Assembly (NCBI GenBank): GCA_021796315.1
Contig: JAJYOH010000076.1
Span: 1-15,623, forward strand
Length of the DNA stretch: 15,623 nucleotides
Direction: 5' to 3'
Source of the DNA: Chloroflexota bacterium
GTDB lineage: Bacteria; Chloroflexota; Anaerolineae; Anaerolineales; Villigracilaceae
Part shown: positions 1 to 7,323 of the stretch, piece by piece
How the letters are laid out: every line of letters starts with the position of its first letter
Numbering within the stretch: the stretch's first letter is position 1
Position numbers and translations under genes: made by a program
The notes under the pieces: generated by a model
Told to the model about the DNA's origin: nothing
The model's input: the letters and a program-made list of their open reading frames with translations, nothing else
The model's database searches: none

Positions 1-1421
1 AGGTCGGGATGTGCGCCGTATCCAAGAACAACATCCAACATAATGACCGCCGTCTCTGGATCGCGCGCCTCTTGCAACAAACGTCGGATTCGTAAATCAT
101 TATCGATCATCGGGTGTGGGCGTCCGACTGTGAATTCCTCTTCGCCGAGATCAACAGCCGTGTGCTGAACACTTTTGGTCGAATCAGGCAAAACATTTCC
201 TCCGGGCAACGGCGCGTTGGAATAAATTTTGTCACTCAGCATGTCCTTCCAGATCACTTGCGCTTCGTAACACAACGTCCCGCCGGAGAAAAGTCCGCGC
301 AGATAACGTTGGTTGGCATTCAATTTTTGTTTTAGATCTTTTGCCTGCTCTGCAAGTTTTGCATTTTCATCCGCAAGAATTTTGCGCACAGATTCTCCCT
401 CATCCCCAACCCTTCTCCCATTGGGAGAAGGGAGTTCCATCCCCTCTCCCATTGGGAGATGGCCAGGGTGAGGGAGACGGATTGTTTGCGCGGCAAGCAA
501 CGCACATTCATATAAAGTGCGGGCAGGGATCACATTGGGAATCTTCGTCAGCGCGGATGCGTCCCCGCCGAGGAAGCAGATCACGGTCGGTTTAACGGAA
601 GCCGCTGCCTGATCCAGAATGAGGCGCACAACTTCATCCGCCGGAGGTTTGCTGATCAACACCAACACACTGGTCGCGTCATCCTGTTGAAGTGCTTTCA
701 AAGATTCCAACATCATGATTCCGCCGACTTCCTTTTTGAGATCGCGTCCGCCCGTGCCAATGCCCTGACTGATCCCCGCGCCGCGCCGCGCAAGCAACGT
801 GCTGACTTCCTGCAAACCGGTGCCCGCCGCGGAGACAATCCCGACCGAGCCGCGCGGCAACACGTTTGCGAAACCGAGCGCAACGTTGTTGAGTATGGTC
901 GTGCCCGCGCCGGGACCCATGAGGAGCAGTCCGTGATCGCGGGCATATTTTTTCAAAGCAATTTCATCTTCGAGCGAAACGTTATCGCTGAAAAGCAGAA
1001 CATGCAGGCCGCGAGACAACGCCTCCCACGCTTCATCTGCGGCGTAACGACCGGTCACCGAAATGACTGCCACATTTGCATCCGCGTGCGCAGACAATGC
1101 GCCGCGAATCGTTTTCGGTTTGAACTCACCGGTTTGCGCCGAGGCTGTCTTCTGCTTCAAAAGAATTTCGGCTTTTTGCAGAGCGGCGTCAGCGGCGGAA
1201 TCATTTTCAGAACTGACTGCAATCACGAGGTCGTTTGGAGAGGCGGCTTTAGCATCATCGGTCAGCAAATCGGCATCGGCCAAAATCGATTTGTTCGCTT
1301 CGGTTCCCATCACAACGGCGGCATCCTTGACTCCGTTTTGTTTGGAGAGTTCGCGCGCCACCAACATCAGGCTGACCGAATCGTGATATTCACTTACCTT
1401 GATCAGTGTTTTGACAGTCAT
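1..1421 (-). CDS. fdrA: FdrA family protein (oxamate carbamoyltransferase subunit), 3' end beyond window
   Basis: The frame is open from the ATG at 1421 to the left edge, giving 473 codons and no stop. The N-terminus (residues 11-24, YEYHDSVSLMLVA-like) and the blocks MGTEAN, FSDNVSLEDEI, LLLMGPGAGT, GTGGRDL, EVGG, VGRPHPMID and LDVVLGYGA follow E. coli FdrA closely. The family resembles the succinyl-CoA synthetase alpha fold. E. coli FdrA (AllF) is reported to form oxamate carbamoyltransferase with YlbE and YlbF, at the end of anaerobic allantoin use. Family proteins are a little over 500 residues, so roughly 50-80 residues are missing. Residues about 314-343 are translated from a palindromic repeat (395-476) lying between the two conserved halves. 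The ribosome site is poor: a repeat element ends 19 bases upstream. The xanthine dehydrogenase-like operon upstream supports a catabolic role. Family assignment is firm; the reaction is inferred. Confidence 0.88.
   Translation of the reverse strand, partial: MTVKTLIKVSEYHDSVSLMLVARELSKQNGVKDAAVVMGTEANKSILADADLLTDDAKAASPNDLVIAVSSENDSAADAALQKAEILLKQKTASAQTGEFKPKTIRGALSAHADANVAVISVTGRYAADEAWEALSRGLHVLLFSDNVSLEDEIALKKYARDHGLLLMGPGAGTTILNNVALGFANVLPRGSVGIVSAAGTGLQEVSTLLARRGAGISQGIGTGGRDLKKEVGGIMMLESLKALQQDDATSVLVLISKPPADEVVRLILDQAAASVKPTVICFLGGDASALTKIPNVIPARTLYECALLAAQTIRLPHPGHLPMGEGMELPSPNGRRVGDEGESVRKILADENAKLAEQAKDLKQKLNANQRYLRGLFSGGTLCYEAQVIWKDMLSDKIYSNAPLPGGNVLPDSTKSVQHTAVDLGEEEFTVGRPHPMIDNDLRIRRLLQEARDPETAVIMLDVVLGYGAHPD
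395..476. repeat. Palindromic repeat inserted in frame in fdrA
   Basis: The outer arms CTCCCTCA (395-402) and TGAGGGAG (469-476) enclose two hairpins. The first is a perfect 11-bp stem CCCTTCTCCCA/TGGGAGAAGGG around one base (410-432). The second is CTCCCA/TGGGAG (446-458). The whole unit would fold as a cruciform or a branched RNA hairpin. From experience, sequences of this CTCTCCCA-TGGGAGAG type are common intergenic repeats in many environmental bacterial genomes. Here the unit keeps the reading frame of fdrA open and adds a Pro/Gly/Arg/Glu-rich stretch. No transposase or clear target duplication is visible. Confidence 0.85.
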
Positions 1422-1439
1422 TGCATTTACTTTTTTCAA

Positions 1440-1585
1440 TGTCATTGCGAGAAGCGCTCGTCCCTGGCACCGCCCGCCAGGACAGGTGTGCGACGAAGCA
1501 ATCTCCTCGTAAAGTGGGGATTGCTTCGTGGCGCTGGGTTTCGATACGCTTCGCTGCTCAACCATCAGCGCCACTCGCAATGACA
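1440..1585. repeat. MITE-like inverted-repeat element between the Mo-subunit gene and fdrA
   Basis: The terminal inverted repeats are perfect over 12 bp: TGTCATTGCGAG (1440-1451) and CTCGCAATGACA (1574-1585). An inner pair, GAAGCAATCTCC (1495-1506) and GGGGATTGCTTC (1516-1527), matches at 11 of 12 positions. This is the widespread 'TCATTGCGAG ... GAAGCAATC' repeat type seen in many bacterial genomes. A segment at about 1538-1563 (TTTCGATACGCTTCGCTGCTCA) resembles a second known repeat type, so the element looks composite. It starts 3 bases past the stop codon of the upstream gene and ends 19 bases before the fdrA start, filling nearly the whole 167-bp gap. It encodes nothing and could fold into a strong RNA hairpin between the two genes. 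Confidence 0.8.
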
Positions 1586-1588
1586 TCA

Positions 1589-3940
1589 TCATTTCACTAT
1601 TCCGGCATCCAGCATGGCAAGATAAACTTTCTCCGCCGTAAAAGGCGGCCCTTCAAAACGGATGCCGATGGCATCATAGATCGCGTTCGCAATCGCGGGA
1701 ATGGTCGGCACCATGGAATGTTCACCGATGCCGCGCGCGCCCCACGGACCATCGTCTTGCGGGACTTCCACGATGTAGGCTTGCAGATCTTTGGGAACAT
1801 CGGAAGAAGTGGCGATGCGATAATCCACAAAGCTGGAATTTTGCACCACGCCATCTTTGAGTTTCAGACTCTCAAACAGCGCCGAACTCATGCCTTGCAC
1901 AAAGCCGCCTTCCATTTGCGCTTTCACAAGTTCGGGATTGATGGCTTTGCCAACATCAAAAGTGGAAACGCCTTTGATGATTTCGATGCGGCCCGTGTCC
2001 AAATCCACTTCGAGTTCAACGGCTTGCGCGCCGGTTGTGTAATGGACCACTGCGCGTTCACCCTGACCGGTTTCAGCGTTGAGACCAGTCACATAAGTTG
2101 GCATGAAATTGCCGCGCCCAACGATGGGTCCACCGCGCCAACCTTTATCGCCGGGTTTGGGCAAACCATAGACCACCAAATTTTTCAGCGGGATTTCTTT
2201 TTCGCTTTTATACGAGATCACCACGGCGTTGACGATGTTTAAATCTTCAGTGGGTTCTTCCCATGCTTCAGACACTATCTCAAGAATTTGACGGCGCGCA
2301 TCTTTGGCGGCGTTGACGATGGCATTGCCCATGCTCCATGTGAGACGGCTTGCAACGGTCTGCCATTCATACGGACTGTAACGCGTATCAACCGGAGTTG
2401 CGATGCGAACCGATTCATACGGGACCCCGAGCGCGGCCGCCGCCATTTGAGCGGCTACTGTAAATGTACCTTGTCCAATCTCCTGCCCGCCCACCCCGAC
2501 ATTGAGCGTGCCATCTTCAGCCAGTTCTACCCACGCGCTCGATCCGGCATTGGGCGGCATGGCGGGCGCTTTCCACATCAATGCGAGTCCTTTGCCGCGG
2601 CGTTTGTTTGGCGCGCTCGGCGGAGACTTCCTTCCCCAGCCAATCGCTTCGGCAGTTTTCTCGATGCACAGCGAGAGACCGGTGTTGTGCATCCGGCTGC
2701 CGGTCACGAGGATGCTGTCTTTCTTCAGGCAATTGAGTTTGCGGAACTCGACCGCATCCATGCCGATTTGTTTTGCCAGCTCGTCAATGCACTGTTCCAA
2801 CCCTGCGTGCATCTCCGGCATCCCGAAGCCGCGCATGGGCCCGCCGACGGGATGATTGGTGTAAACGCAATAACTATCCGTTTTGACGTTCGGCACTTCA
2901 TAAGGTCCGCTGCTGGAATAACCGGAAGCGCGCGTGATGTTGACTCCATATTCCGTGTATGCGCCGCCGTCCCAATAAAATTTATTTTCCATCGCGATGA
3001 GTTTGCCTTTATCATCGCACCCCATTTTGAAATACGCCACCAAACCCTGACGCACAAAGGCCGTAAAGAATTCTTCTTCGCGCGTCAGAAGAAGTTTTAC
3101 AGGATGTCCCTTTACTTTTGCAGCAATCGCCACTGCCAGCGCTTCCATGCTGACGCCGGCTTTGCTTCCAAAGCCGCCGCCCACAAAGGGCGCAATGACG
3201 CGCATCTTGCTCTGCGGGATTCCCATGGATTGCGAAATAAGATTACGCTGCGCGAATGGCGATTGCGAACTGCCCCACAGTGTGATCCCTCCGGCCTCGT
3301 CCACTTTGGCGATGGCAACATGCGGCTCAATCGGAACATGTTGGATGTGAGGGATTTTGTATTTGCGTTCAACGACTGCCGCGCATTTTCCCCAGACGCT
3401 ATCCGCGTCGCCTTTGCGGATTTTAAAATGGTTAGAGATGTTCGTCCCCGCTTCGGGAAAAATAAAATTCGCCACAACATATTTTCCCAGATCAGGATGA
3501 AGCAATGGAGCCGCGGCGCTCGCGCCAAATTCGGGATCGAGCACCGGCTCCAAGACTTCATACTCGACCTCGATCAGATCCAGGGCCTGTTCGGCCACCG
3601 TTTCACTGACCGCCGCCACGCCGACAACTGGATCGCCTACATAGCGCACGCGGTCACGGCAAAAGATGTAGCGGTCCTGCAAATACAATCCGATGTAGCC
3701 GGGGAAGTCATCGCCAGTGACCACGGCTTTCACGCCGGGCAATGCACGCGCCTTCGACATGTCAATTTTTTTGATGAGGGCGTGAGGATGCGGGCTGCGC
3801 TTGATGCGCGCATGGAGCAGAGCATTTCCAAATTGAAGATCATCCGTGTAGGTCGCGGCACCGGTCACTTTTTCGCGCGCATCGATGCGTGGTTTGCTCT
3901 CGCCAACGGGGCTGTGATTTATTTCGCCAGCTTTGATCAT
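1589..3940 (-). CDS. Xanthine dehydrogenase family molybdopterin-binding (large) subunit
   Basis: This is a 783-residue molybdenum hydroxylase catalytic subunit. Visible blocks are GGGFGSK (254-260), MRGFG (369-373, with R370 at the place of the substrate-binding Arg880 of animal xanthine oxidase), GQEIGQG (485-491) and GARGIGE (734-740), where E740 is the expected catalytic base glutamate. The start is taken at 3940 because AAGGAG stands 8 bases upstream; an in-frame ATG at 3973 would add 11 Arg-rich residues, lacks a ribosome site and overlaps none of the conserved fold. It follows the [2Fe-2S] and FAD genes in the usual three-gene operon. The residue matching Glu802 of bovine xanthine oxidase is Ala261, so xanthine as substrate is not assured; another N-heterocycle or aldehyde is possible. 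The CoxL signature of CO dehydrogenase (AYRCSFR) is absent. Confidence 0.9.
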   Translation of the reverse strand: MIKAGEINHSPVGESKPRIDAREKVTGAATYTDDLQFGNALLHARIKRSPHPHALIKKIDMSKARALPGVKAVVTGDDFPGYIGLYLQDRYIFCRDRVRYVGDPVVGVAAVSETVAEQALDLIEVEYEVLEPVLDPEFGASAAAPLLHPDLGKYVVANFIFPEAGTNISNHFKIRKGDADSVWGKCAAVVERKYKIPHIQHVPIEPHVAIAKVDEAGGITLWGSSQSPFAQRNLISQSMGIPQSKMRVIAPFVGGGFGSKAGVSMEALAVAIAAKVKGHPVKLLLTREEEFFTAFVRQGLVAYFKMGCDDKGKLIAMENKFYWDGGAYTEYGVNITRASGYSSSGPYEVPNVKTDSYCVYTNHPVGGPMRGFGMPEMHAGLEQCIDELAKQIGMDAVEFRKLNCLKKDSILVTGSRMHNTGLSLCIEKTAEAIGWGRKSPPSAPNKRRGKGLALMWKAPAMPPNAGSSAWVELAEDGTLNVGVGGQEIGQGTFTVAAQMAAAALGVPYESVRIATPVDTRYSPYEWQTVASRLTWSMGNAIVNAAKDARRQILEIVSEAWEEPTEDLNIVNAVVISYKSEKEIPLKNLVVYGLPKPGDKGWRGGPIVGRGNFMPTYVTGLNAETGQGERAVVHYTTGAQAVELEVDLDTGRIEIIKGVSTFDVGKAINPELVKAQMEGGFVQGMSSALFESLKLKDGVVQNSSFVDYRIATSSDVPKDLQAYIVEVPQDDGPWGARGIGEHSMVPTIPAIANAIYDAIGIRFEGPPFTAEKVYLAMLDAGIVK

Positions 3941-3976
3941 AAGCCGTCTCCTTCGATAATTTCTTCGCCCCAAAAT

Positions 3977-4474
3977 TCAATCAGCGGGAATTGGTTCAGT
4001 TGCAGCAACTTTCATTTTGGCGGCTTTTTTCACCGCCTCGATAATCCGCGTATATCCGGTGCAGCGGCACAAATTGCCAACCAATACCTCACTAATTTCA
4101 TCTTCAGTCGGATCGGGATTGCGATCCAGAAATGCCCGGGACGAAATCAAAATTCCAGGTGTGCAGAAGCCGCATTGAACGCCTCCCGCCGCGATGATGG
4201 CTTCTTGAATCGGGTCGAGCTGTTTGTCGTGCGCCAAGCCCTCGATGGTGACGATCTTCGCGCCGTCACATTCGACCGCCAGCACCATGCAACTATTCAC
4301 CGGCTCGCCGTTCATCAAAACCGTGCATGCGCCACACTCACCGGCGGTGCATCCATTTTTTGTTCCGGTCAACGCCAGACTCTCGCGCAGCATTTGCATG
4401 AGAGTCATGTTGGATGGCACGTTAACTTGTTCGAGTTCATTGTTGATGGTGACGTTTATTTTGTGGAATGCCAT
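3977..4474 (-). CDS. Molybdenum hydroxylase [2Fe-2S] subunit (XdhC/CoxS-like)
   Basis: This 165-residue electron-transfer subunit carries two [2Fe-2S] clusters. The plant-ferredoxin-type cluster ligands are C42, C47, C50 and C62 (GCTAGECGAC). The second, four-helix-bundle cluster uses C101, C104, C136 and C138 (QCGFCTPG and LCRCTGY). The length is typical for a stand-alone small subunit. It passes electrons from the Mo site of the large subunit to the FAD of the neighbouring subunit. A strong ribosome site (GGAGGAG) precedes the ATG. The gap to the FAD gene upstream is 13 bases, and the large-subunit gene follows within about 36 bases, so the three are cotranscribed. Nothing essential is missing. 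Confidence 0.95.
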   Translation of the reverse strand: MAFHKINVTINNELEQVNVPSNMTLMQMLRESLALTGTKNGCTAGECGACTVLMNGEPVNSCMVLAVECDGAKIVTIEGLAHDKQLDPIQEAIIAAGGVQCGFCTPGILISSRAFLDRNPDPTEDEISEVLVGNLCRCTGYTRIIEAVKKAAKMKVAATEPIPAD

Positions 4475-4487
4475 ATCTCCTCCAGCC

Positions 4488-5381
4488 TCATCCCAATTTT
4501 TTCCAAACTTCGGTCAGGGCTTTGATAGATAAATTCCTGACCATCTGTTTGCGATAGCGGGCGCTGCCGCGCACATCATCAATCGGCGCACAAGATTCCA
4601 TCGCCAATCGTCCCGCTTCATGGATTGCATCTGGCGTGATGGGATTATTTGCCAAATAATTTTCAACTTCTTTTGGCATGAGCGGCACCGGCGCGACAGA
4701 TGCAAGCGCGAGCCGGAAGCGATAACCGGATGCACAAGTTGAATCTTTATATCCAAATGCAGTGATGCCCACGATGGACAAATCGCTTAATTGGTTGCGC
4801 CCCAACTTGACATATTTTCCTGCGCAATCTTTTGGCGGAATGGGCAATCGAATCTTGGTGACAATATCGCCGGGCTTTAAAGTTGTCTTGCCGGGGCCAA
4901 GGAAAAACGCAGATAATTTTTCTTCGCGCGCGCCGCTTATTCCATGAATGTGCAAGATGCCATCCAAAACCAAACATGCTCCGATGGTATCTCCGGCAGG
5001 AGATGCGTTGCAAATATTTCCGACAATCGTGGCACGCGTGCGTAGTTGATAACTCGCCACCGAACGGCAAGCCTCCGCTAAAAGCAGATAATAATTTTGA
5101 ACATCGGCGGATGCGGCTACTCGATTCATATTAACCGCTGCGCCGATGGTCAGACCCGCTTTCGGGTCGAAGTGAAGATCGTTCGTGCCATCCAAGTTTT
5201 TTACGTCAACTAAAAATTGAGGCGTGATGAAACCGTCCCTCATGCGGACAAATACATCTGTCCCGCCGAGGAACGGGCGCGCCGTGTCGGGACGCTGAGA
5301 TAAGAAATCACTGGCTTCGGCCAAAGTCGCTGGCCGGATATATTCAAATTCAGGGAGCGTTGGGTGAGTGTTCAATGACAT
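4488..5381 (-). CDS. Molybdenum hydroxylase FAD-binding subunit (CoxM/XdhB-like)
   Basis: This is a 297-residue FAD subunit of the xanthine dehydrogenase/CO dehydrogenase family. The FAD-contacting motifs are PFLGGTD (36-42) and TIVGNICNASPAGD (118-131), the latter being the TxGGNI-AxPxxD block with Gly-Asn retained. The C-terminal CO_deh_flav_C-type domain covers roughly residues 185-290. The family length is 280-300, so it appears complete. It is the first gene of the FAD, Fe-S, Mo order. A GAGG element 8 bases upstream supports the ATG at 5381. A terminator-like hairpin lies between it and the permease gene upstream, which suggests that it has its own promoter or depends on read-through. 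The electron acceptor cannot be told from the sequence. Confidence 0.92.
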   Translation of the reverse strand: MSLNTHPTLPEFEYIRPATLAEASDFLSQRPDTARPFLGGTDVFVRMRDGFITPQFLVDVKNLDGTNDLHFDPKAGLTIGAAVNMNRVAASADVQNYYLLLAEACRSVASYQLRTRATIVGNICNASPAGDTIGACLVLDGILHIHGISGAREEKLSAFFLGPGKTTLKPGDIVTKIRLPIPPKDCAGKYVKLGRNQLSDLSIVGITAFGYKDSTCASGYRFRLALASVAPVPLMPKEVENYLANNPITPDAIHEAGRLAMESCAPIDDVRGSARYRKQMVRNLSIKALTEVWKKLG

Positions 5382-5402
5382 TGGGATCGCCTCGCAAGTG
5401 AT

Positions 5403-5425
5403 GCGCCTTCTTTAAATAGAAGCGC
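5403..5425. promoter_or_regulatory. Small hairpin in the leader of the molybdenum hydroxylase operon
   Basis: The sequence is an imperfect palindrome: GCGC(C)TTCT at 5403-5411 pairs with AGAAGCGC at 5418-5425, leaving one bulged C and an AT-rich loop. It lies 22 bases before the FAD-subunit start and just after the permease terminator. It has no U tract, so it is not a second terminator. It could be an operator or an mRNA-stabilising hairpin; the role is unknown. Confidence 0.3.
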
Positions 5426-5438
5426 GATTGGAATGTTG

Positions 5439-5478
5439 AAAAACGCGACTGCCAGCCTGCGCAAACAGATTGGCAGTC
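5439..5478 (-). terminator. Rho-independent terminator after the permease gene
   Basis: Read on the minus strand, an 8-bp stem GACTGCCA/TGGCAGTC (5447-5478) is followed by GCG and five T (5439-5443). The stem can be extended inward by CTG/CAG across a small internal loop. It begins 9 bases after the permease stop codon, the normal place. It probably separates permease transcription, at least partly, from the dehydrogenase operon. Confidence 0.7.
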
Positions 5479-5486
5479 ATTGATTC

Positions 5487-6863
5487 TTACAGGTTGATAT
5501 TCTCTCGTTCCTTCACGCCAAACATGGACGGTGGAAGTAACAGGAAAAGCAAATTCAAAAGGATGCCGACAATGGCGGCGAACACAATTGCCGGGATGCC
5601 ATTCGGGAAGATGATGGGGATCGAGAACGGGAACAGGCCATCCTTCAGGGCGAGCGCGCCGCCGATACCGGCGATCAACACGACTGCGCCGACTGCCAGT
5701 TGTCGCGGCTCGAACAGATTTACTTTTTCAGATTGAATGAGCGCCACGCCTTGCATGCCGATCACACCGAACAGGTAGATCGAAAGTCCGCCGATCACTG
5801 CGACCGGGATGGTATTTACCAGCGCGGCCAGCTTGCCAATGAAGCCCAGCAAAATCGCCATCACACCGGCAGTCATCAACACCGGGACTGAATAGTTGCG
5901 CGTGATCGCCATTAGGCTGTTGTTCTCGCCGTAGTTGGTTCCGGCGCAGCCGCCGAGAAGACCGACGATGATGTCATCGCTTCCGTCAGCAACAAGGTTG
6001 AGACCAATGAGTTTCTTGATTTCAACGGGAGCTTTCTTTAGTTCCTTCGCAAGCGCGTCGATGTACAGACTCATCTGATAAAGATGCGCCGTGCTTTCAG
6101 GGATGGTTGCAATTGCGATCAACGAAATGCTGACAACCACAGCCCAGGCGCGCGGATCGGCAAAAGCCGGGAAGGTGATATTGGGGACGCGCACCCACGC
6201 CGCCTGATTGACCGGGTCAAAGTTGATCAAGCCAAATGGGATGGCAACAATGTAGCCAACAATCGCGCCAAACAGGATGGGCAACATTCCCAGCAATCCC
6301 TTGCCTTGCAGGTACACCGAGAAAGCAATGGTCACGATCAGCGTGACAAAAGCGACAGGCCAATTCGCAGCAGCTTCATTGAGCGCCGCGCCGGCAAGCG
6401 CGATACCGATGACGATGGCGACGCTGCCCGTGATGACCGGAGGCAAAACCTTGTCAAGCGCTTCTTTCCCGACCCGCATGATGAGCAGGCCGACCAGAAT
6501 TTCAACCACCGCCGTGCCGATAATGCCGACCTGCACCAGGCGAACGCCATCGGCACAGTAGACTGCCGAGCTGGTGAAGCAATCCTTGGCATACAGGCTC
6601 ATCGCAGTAATGACCACGGTAATGTAGCTGAAGCTCGAACCATAATACATCGGGATGCGGCGGCTCGAGACCAATAAGGCGACAATCGTTCCCAGGCCGC
6701 TGGCCAGCAGCGTGACGCCCACATCGAATTTGGTTAAGATAGCCACCAACACGGTGGCGGGGAACATGGTCAGCACTTGCTGGAACCCCAGGCTGAGCAT
6801 GGCTCCCCACGGAGGGGTATCAGCTGGTAGATATCCGGCGATTTTTTGTTCTTGGACTGCCAT
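5487..6863 (-). CDS. NCS2 family nucleobase permease, UraA-like
   Basis: This 458-residue inner-membrane transporter has about 12-14 hydrophobic segments. The opening PPWGAMLSLGFQQVLTMFPATVL (about 17-39) and the SSFSYI block (76-81) are typical of the UraA/uracil-xanthine permease family. Residues that bind uracil and proton in E. coli UraA (E241, H245, Y288-G289-E290) have counterparts E256, H260 and Y311-G312-E313 (NYGEN). This points to the pyrimidine-type branch rather than the urate/xanthine branch, which lacks the YGEN signature. It therefore probably imports uracil, although the location next to a xanthine dehydrogenase-like operon would suit purine uptake. The ATG has a strong AAGGAGGAAC ribosome site. 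A long leader lies upstream and a terminator follows. Family is sure; substrate is not. Confidence 0.93.
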   Translation of the reverse strand: MAVQEQKIAGYLPADTPPWGAMLSLGFQQVLTMFPATVLVAILTKFDVGVTLLASGLGTIVALLVSSRRIPMYYGSSFSYITVVITAMSLYAKDCFTSSAVYCADGVRLVQVGIIGTAVVEILVGLLIMRVGKEALDKVLPPVITGSVAIVIGIALAGAALNEAAANWPVAFVTLIVTIAFSVYLQGKGLLGMLPILFGAIVGYIVAIPFGLINFDPVNQAAWVRVPNITFPAFADPRAWAVVVSISLIAIATIPESTAHLYQMSLYIDALAKELKKAPVEIKKLIGLNLVADGSDDIIVGLLGGCAGTNYGENNSLMAITRNYSVPVLMTAGVMAILLGFIGKLAALVNTIPVAVIGGLSIYLFGVIGMQGVALIQSEKVNLFEPRQLAVGAVVLIAGIGGALALKDGLFPFSIPIIFPNGIPAIVFAAIVGILLNLLFLLLPPSMFGVKERENINL

Positions 6864-7182
6864 TTCGTTCCTCCTTGAAAAATTTTCCTGGCGATACGGT
6901 TTTCGAATCAGTCTTTATTTCCTATCCCACCTTGAACAAAAACACACGGCACATTCACAATTATAGTTGCTCGATAAACACCTCCTTTTCATTACAAAAA
7001 ATTAGTGAGGGTATTCCATTATTTAGATTATTCTCTAGGCAAATTTACGGGAATAGATTCCTGGCTGGGTCACTTTCGATTTTAATTATGATTCAACTAA
7101 ATATAGAATAACACTATAACAAATCTTGCCCGTAAGCAAATTACAAATGTCATTATTTCATATTACGTTCGTTATAGATGGC
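6864..7182 (-). other. AT-rich intergenic leader of the permease gene
   Basis: No gene is supported in this 319-bp stretch. It is much richer in A+T than the genes around it. Read on the minus strand it holds a possible promoter (7113-7139), a GGAAT-CT-ATTCC hairpin about 60 bases further on, an orphan perfect anti-16S match AAGGAGGTG (plus-strand 6980-6988 region) that has no start codon at a usable distance, and finally the true permease ribosome site. If the promoter is real, the 5' leader is about 240 nt, long enough for RNA-based control. I could not match it to the purine riboswitch core. Confidence 0.5.
7113..7139 (-). promoter_or_regulatory. Possible promoter for the permease
   Basis: On the minus strand TTGCTT (7134-7139) is followed after 15 bases by TATAGT (7113-7118), which matches the -10 consensus at 5 of 6 positions. 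The -35 match is weak and the spacer short. The AT-rich surroundings and the absence of another candidate near the gene are the main support. Confidence 0.35.
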
Positions 7183-7308
7183 CTAGCTTGATTTTTCCGA
7201 CTGTATCACCCACTGGTCGCCAACCTTGAGGTCCCCCACCTCGATCCTTCTCTCGATTTGATCAACAATTTGTTTGTCCAGGTGTTCAGATTGAATAGGT
7301 GTATATAT
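7183..7308 (-). pseudogene. Remnant of a GntR (FadR-type) transcriptional regulator
   Basis: The translated stretch YTPIQSEHLDKQIVDQIERR followed by IEVGDLKVGDQ matches the first 30 or so residues of GntR-family regulators, whose next motif should be LPSERELAEQFGVSRT. Here it is replaced by WVIQSEKSS and a stop, with no continuation in another frame nearby. So only the start of the winged helix-turn-helix remains and no effector domain exists. An in-frame ATA at 7306-7308 sits where the start codon would be expected, after a GGAGA; ATG may have decayed. A 120-bp repeat element lies between the remnant and a promoter/operator upstream. Such regulators often control nucleobase or catabolic genes, so its loss may have changed control of the permease or hydroxylase. 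A 108-residue open frame beginning at 7509 runs through the repeat and is probably not translated as a functional protein. Confidence 0.6.
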
Positions 7309-7323
7309 GGTTCTCCGGGGTTT

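Noticed and set aside
687..2242. Plus-strand open frames of 298 and 273 codons
   Set aside because: They are antisense to fdrA and the Mo subunit and run through a non-coding repeat. No family resemblance or ribosome site was seen.
1589..3940. Aerobic carbon monoxide dehydrogenase large subunit
   Set aside because: The three-subunit order and FAD/Fe-S partners fit, but the AYRCSFR active-site loop of form I CoxL is absent and MRGFG stands in its place.
3941..3973. Upstream ATG of the Mo subunit at 3973
   Set aside because: It adds 11 Arg-rich residues, lacks a ribosome site and contains the AAGGAG that serves the ATG at 3940.
2288..4525. A 745-codon open frame on the plus strand
   Set aside because: It lies antisense to the Mo-subunit and Fe-S genes, whose family motifs are unmistakable. 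Its translation has no recognisable domain. It is a by-product of codon bias.
6864..7182. Purine riboswitch in the permease leader
   Set aside because: I looked for the conserved core with its TATGG/TTTCTACC-type junction and loops and could not find it. A covariance-model search would be needed to exclude other classes.
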